Shown one piece after another: positions 62,101 to 64,000 of a stretch of 64,000 nucleotides of DNA (positions within the stretch are counted from its first letter, which is position 1; each line of letters opens with the position of its first letter). Source of the stretch: Distichodus sexfasciatus. Lineage: Eukaryota; Chordata; Actinopteri; Characiformes; Distichodontidae. The notes below the pieces were generated by a model. That model worked only from the letters and a program-made list of their open reading frames with translations. It ran no database searches and was not told the DNA's origin. The translations under genes were made by a program, and so were the position numbers. Location: positions 1,496,452 through 1,560,451 of the forward strand of contig JAVGVS010000024.1 in NCBI GenBank assembly GCA_032718565.1, written 5' to 3'.

Positions 62101-64000
62101 CCCCCTTTTTTACATTCAGCTCCCAGTCTGGCCACCTACAATCACCTCCTCGGCATCTACTATAGATCAGGTGAGCTTTTTTTGACCTCCTCTCTTCAAA
62201 TCTGTGATGGCTGTGGCCAAGAACGTGCCATGAAATTGTCACACAGTTTATTTGGGTTCTGAGTCCAGCTTTCTTCTGCTCCTGTAGCGTCCTCCGCTCA
62301 AATGAACACAGACGTCTTACAGGACGTTTTGAGCGAAGTGTCGGGGAAGAGTTTCACTGCCCAAGATCCCGACGACGGTATGAGTGAAACTCCTCAAATG
62401 CAGTCGATCATCTGGTGTTCCTGTTTTGCTGAGTTTTAACTGTAAATGAATATTTTTTCTCATTTTGCAGTGCAATTTTTCATGAACGCCATGAGGATTG
62501 TAAGTAAACCTTTTTTTTTTGGTAAATGTTCTATATTAACATTTGAACTCGTTCTTCCCGATGGAGAACCGTTTTTTTGCCAACGTAAACTGAAGCAGTT
62601 CTCCGCTGTCTTCAGTGTCTCGACGCTAAGGACGTGGAGTTGGCGTACAAGCTGCACAGCCTGCTGGGAGTTGGAGAGAACTGGATACTTGTGGGAGATT
62701 CTTACCATCAAAGCATTTACTAGTGAGTTTGACCCGCGGGATCGGGAACGGAGAACAACAAGCAGCAATGCAGAGTGACACTGAGCCTTGTAAGATTAAG
62801 CCTAGTCCTGGATTAACTTTTGGTAAACGGCCATTTTTTTGAAGGTTTTGGGATTTAGATTAGATCAAAAATCAGGACTGAGTGGGTTTACCAAGCTTCC
62901 CAGTCTAAGTTTAAGCCTAGTCCTAGATTAACTTTTAGTTCTCCATTGGTACTGCAACTTGGTCCAAGACTAGGCTTAATCCTGGTCTTGGACTAAATTG
63001 GATTTACCATTCAAACTCAAAACTAATCTAGGACTAGACGTAATCCTCAAGTGGGAAATTGGTTCAATGGGCTAGTTTCTTGCTAGTGGATTAAGCCTAG
63101 TCTTGGACTACGTTGTAGTACCAATGGAGATTTACCATTCAAACTCAAAGCACATGCTCATACGGAACGCCAAATGTGCCATAATTTGCATATAATGCAT
63201 ATATATTGCCGGTTTTTACGCTGTTTTATCCGTTAAAATGCTGGGTTTTGCCCTTTTTACGCTGTTGTAAACGCTCTAGTGACTCTAGTGGTCAAACGCC
63301 ACTTTTTACAGTGCTCTAGTACGGTGACTTTAAGGCGAATTTTGGCACCTTTGGCGTTCCATAGATCTGATCTAGTTTTTAGCGCCAGGTATAAAACAGC
63401 CATTTTTTGAAGGGTTTGGGATTTGGATTAGATAGAAAAATCAGGACTGAGTGGGTTTACCAAGCTTCCCAGTCTAAGATTAAGCATAGTCCTAGATTAA
63501 CTTTTGGTTCTCCATTGGTACTGCAACTTAGTCCAAGACTAGGCCTAATCCTGGTCTTGGACTAAGTTGGATTTACCATTCAAACTCAAAACTAATCTAG
63601 GACTAGACGTAATCCTCAAGTGGGAAATTGGTTCAATGGGCTGGTTTCTTGCTCGTGGATTAAGCCTAGTCTTGGACTAAGTTGTAGTACCAATAGAGTT
63701 TTACCATTCAAACTCAAAGCTAGTCTAAGACTAGGCTTAATCCTCAACTGGGAAATTGCCCCAATGTGTTTAATGGAACGAGGATTAAAGAGACGTCTCC
63801 TTTTGTTCTAGTGGAAGATTTTTCAACCTGCTGTGTATGATGGAACACGTTGACGTCGTGCTGAAGTGGTACAGGGAGCTCATTCCCTCTGTAAGTGTTA
63901 CACACAGTTAAAAAGACACAAAAAGCTCAACTTTAGCCCGTTCTTAATCTTTGGTGTAATGGTTTTTGTAAAATGACCCATTTGGTTGTTGTTTGCAGCT
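56143..64000 (+). CDS. ptcd3: pentatricopeptide repeat protein 3, mitoribosomal mS39 (5' part)
   Basis: PTCD3/mS39 is a PPR protein of the mitochondrial small ribosomal subunit. Exons: 56143-56231, 56468-56532, 57275-57314, 57394-57439, 57549-57617, 57778-57882, 57982-58105, 58244-58353, 58701-58789, 60656-60743, 60833-60893, 60981-61063, 61144-61288, 62120-62170, 62288-62377, 62471-62499, 62616-62722, 63812-63890, and the first two bases of another at 63999. Phases agree and give 490 residues; human has 689, so the C-terminal part lies beyond the window. The N-terminus MAASCRHVGSQIC is basic and Ser-rich, as for a mitochondrial presequence. Family segments include VIPRKKVW, MFQDDSYL, YFINAYPRYFQKDF and KVKPNLLTFNSVLKALRR within the PPR array. 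The exon 13 donor is the weak GTTGGT. It shares a promoter interval with polr1a. Confidence 0.95.
56586..57177. mobile_element. hAT-like MITE with nested SINE in ptcd3 intron 2
   Basis: Begins AAGGGCTGGGCGATATGA and ends TCATTGCCCAGCCTTA, inverted to each other. Split by a family B SINE. Confidence 0.6.
56822..57027 (+). mobile_element. family B SINE
   Basis: TCGGTTCAACCAGTAAAGG, CCACTGAGGTACTCATGAGC and GATGGGTCAGATGCAGAGG. Confidence 0.7.
58970..59480 (+). mobile_element. interspersed repeat, family E copy 3
   Basis: CTCCTACAGTTTTTGTGCCAG, GCGAGTTCTGTCC, CGCATATCTGTAG and CTTTTTCTTGCTTTTATCG match the block at 19990-20870 and the copy at 15697. It lies in ptcd3 intron 9. Confidence 0.6.
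59609..60258 (+). mobile_element. TGTGACCCTCCA MITE, copy 4
   Basis: 650 bp, start TGTGACCCTCCACGGCAAAA, end TTTTGCCGTGCAGAGTCACA. The interior is nearly identical to copy 3. It lies in ptcd3 intron 9. Confidence 0.85.
60284..60476 (+). mobile_element. family B SINE
   Basis: AACAGTTAGGGAGTTTGCCC, CTCATGAGCAAGGTAACC and AATCACCACTCACTTT, 26 bases beyond MITE copy 4. Confidence 0.65.
61121..61140. repeat. (GT)n microsatellite at the ptcd3 exon 13 acceptor
   Basis: A run of about ten GT is followed directly by TCAG and the exon at 61144, in the place of a normal polypyrimidine tract. Confidence 0.85.
61341..62056. mobile_element. hAT-like MITE in ptcd3 intron 13
   Basis: Begins AGGGCGATGCAATGAGGG and ends TTGAGTTATCGCCCAGCCCT, imperfect inverted termini. 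The interior shares TCTCATATCCCCATAATGATA and AGTAGAACTTTCGTAAGT with elements near 44870 and 17960. It may be two nested elements. Confidence 0.5.
62795..63148. mobile_element. palindrome-rich repeat, family D copy 1
   Basis: Many alternating TTAAGCCTAGTCCT and AGGACTAGGCTTAA type motifs. The block is repeated at 63394-63722. It lies in ptcd3 intron 17. Confidence 0.65.
63394..63722. mobile_element. palindrome-rich repeat, family D copy 2
   Basis: Nearly identical to 62795-63148 in the same orientation (shared GGACTGAGTGGGTTTACCAA, CCATTCAAACTCAAAACTAA). The two are separated by sequence related to the GGCACCTTTGGCGTTCC element. Confidence 0.65.

Overview
The window is nuclear DNA from a ray-finned (teleost) fish. 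The protein-coding genes are split into many short exons with GT-AG introns, and each reconstructed protein reads as a close full-length relative of a known vertebrate protein. Introns and spacers are filled with fish-type tRNA-derived SINEs, hAT- and piggyBac-like MITEs and GATA/GT/GA microsatellites. I cannot name the species. No operon, phage, CRISPR array or bacterial feature is present.

Layout: 1-4.0 kb is AT-rich and carries at most a doubtful terminal exon of an unknown upstream gene. sqstm1 (p62, + strand, 8 coding exons, 4318-7968) has a TATA-containing promoter with ARE-like and NF-kB-like sites. It lies tail to tail with mrnip (- strand, 7 exons, 8528-11471). A 2 kb spacer holds a long palindromic element. 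tcirg1 (V-ATPase a3 subunit, - strand, 19 coding exons, 13648-27048) follows, with introns packed with nested transposons and a 1.1 kb polypurine block. A 5 kb repeat-rich spacer leads to prpf19 (- strand, 16 exons, 32335-37014), whose upstream flank carries a deleted hAT transposon. polr1a (RNA polymerase I largest subunit, - strand, 34 exons, 39750-55694) is head to head with ptcd3 (mitoribosomal PPR protein, + strand, 56143 to beyond the window end), separated by a 448 bp shared promoter interval.

The genes are mostly housekeeping: selective autophagy and NRF2 signalling (sqstm1), DNA double-strand break repair (mrnip), proton pumping (tcirg1), splicing and ubiquitylation (prpf19), rRNA synthesis (polr1a) and mitochondrial translation (ptcd3). 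They share no single pathway. The sqstm1-mrnip and polr1a-ptcd3 pairs match neighbour pairs in human; joining them with tcirg1 and prpf19 is a different arrangement from human.

I see no convincing new biological system. The strongest oddities are these: tcirg1 coding exon 10 reads through in frame but has lost the near-invariant motif of V-ATPase a subunits through apparent compensating indels; polr1a has a GC-AG intron; one young MITE family occurs four times within introns; one SINE family appears nine times in the same orientation, several times inside MITEs; and a BED-finger hAT remnant with a near-perfect 8 bp target duplication sits about 200 bp upstream of the prpf19 start codon.
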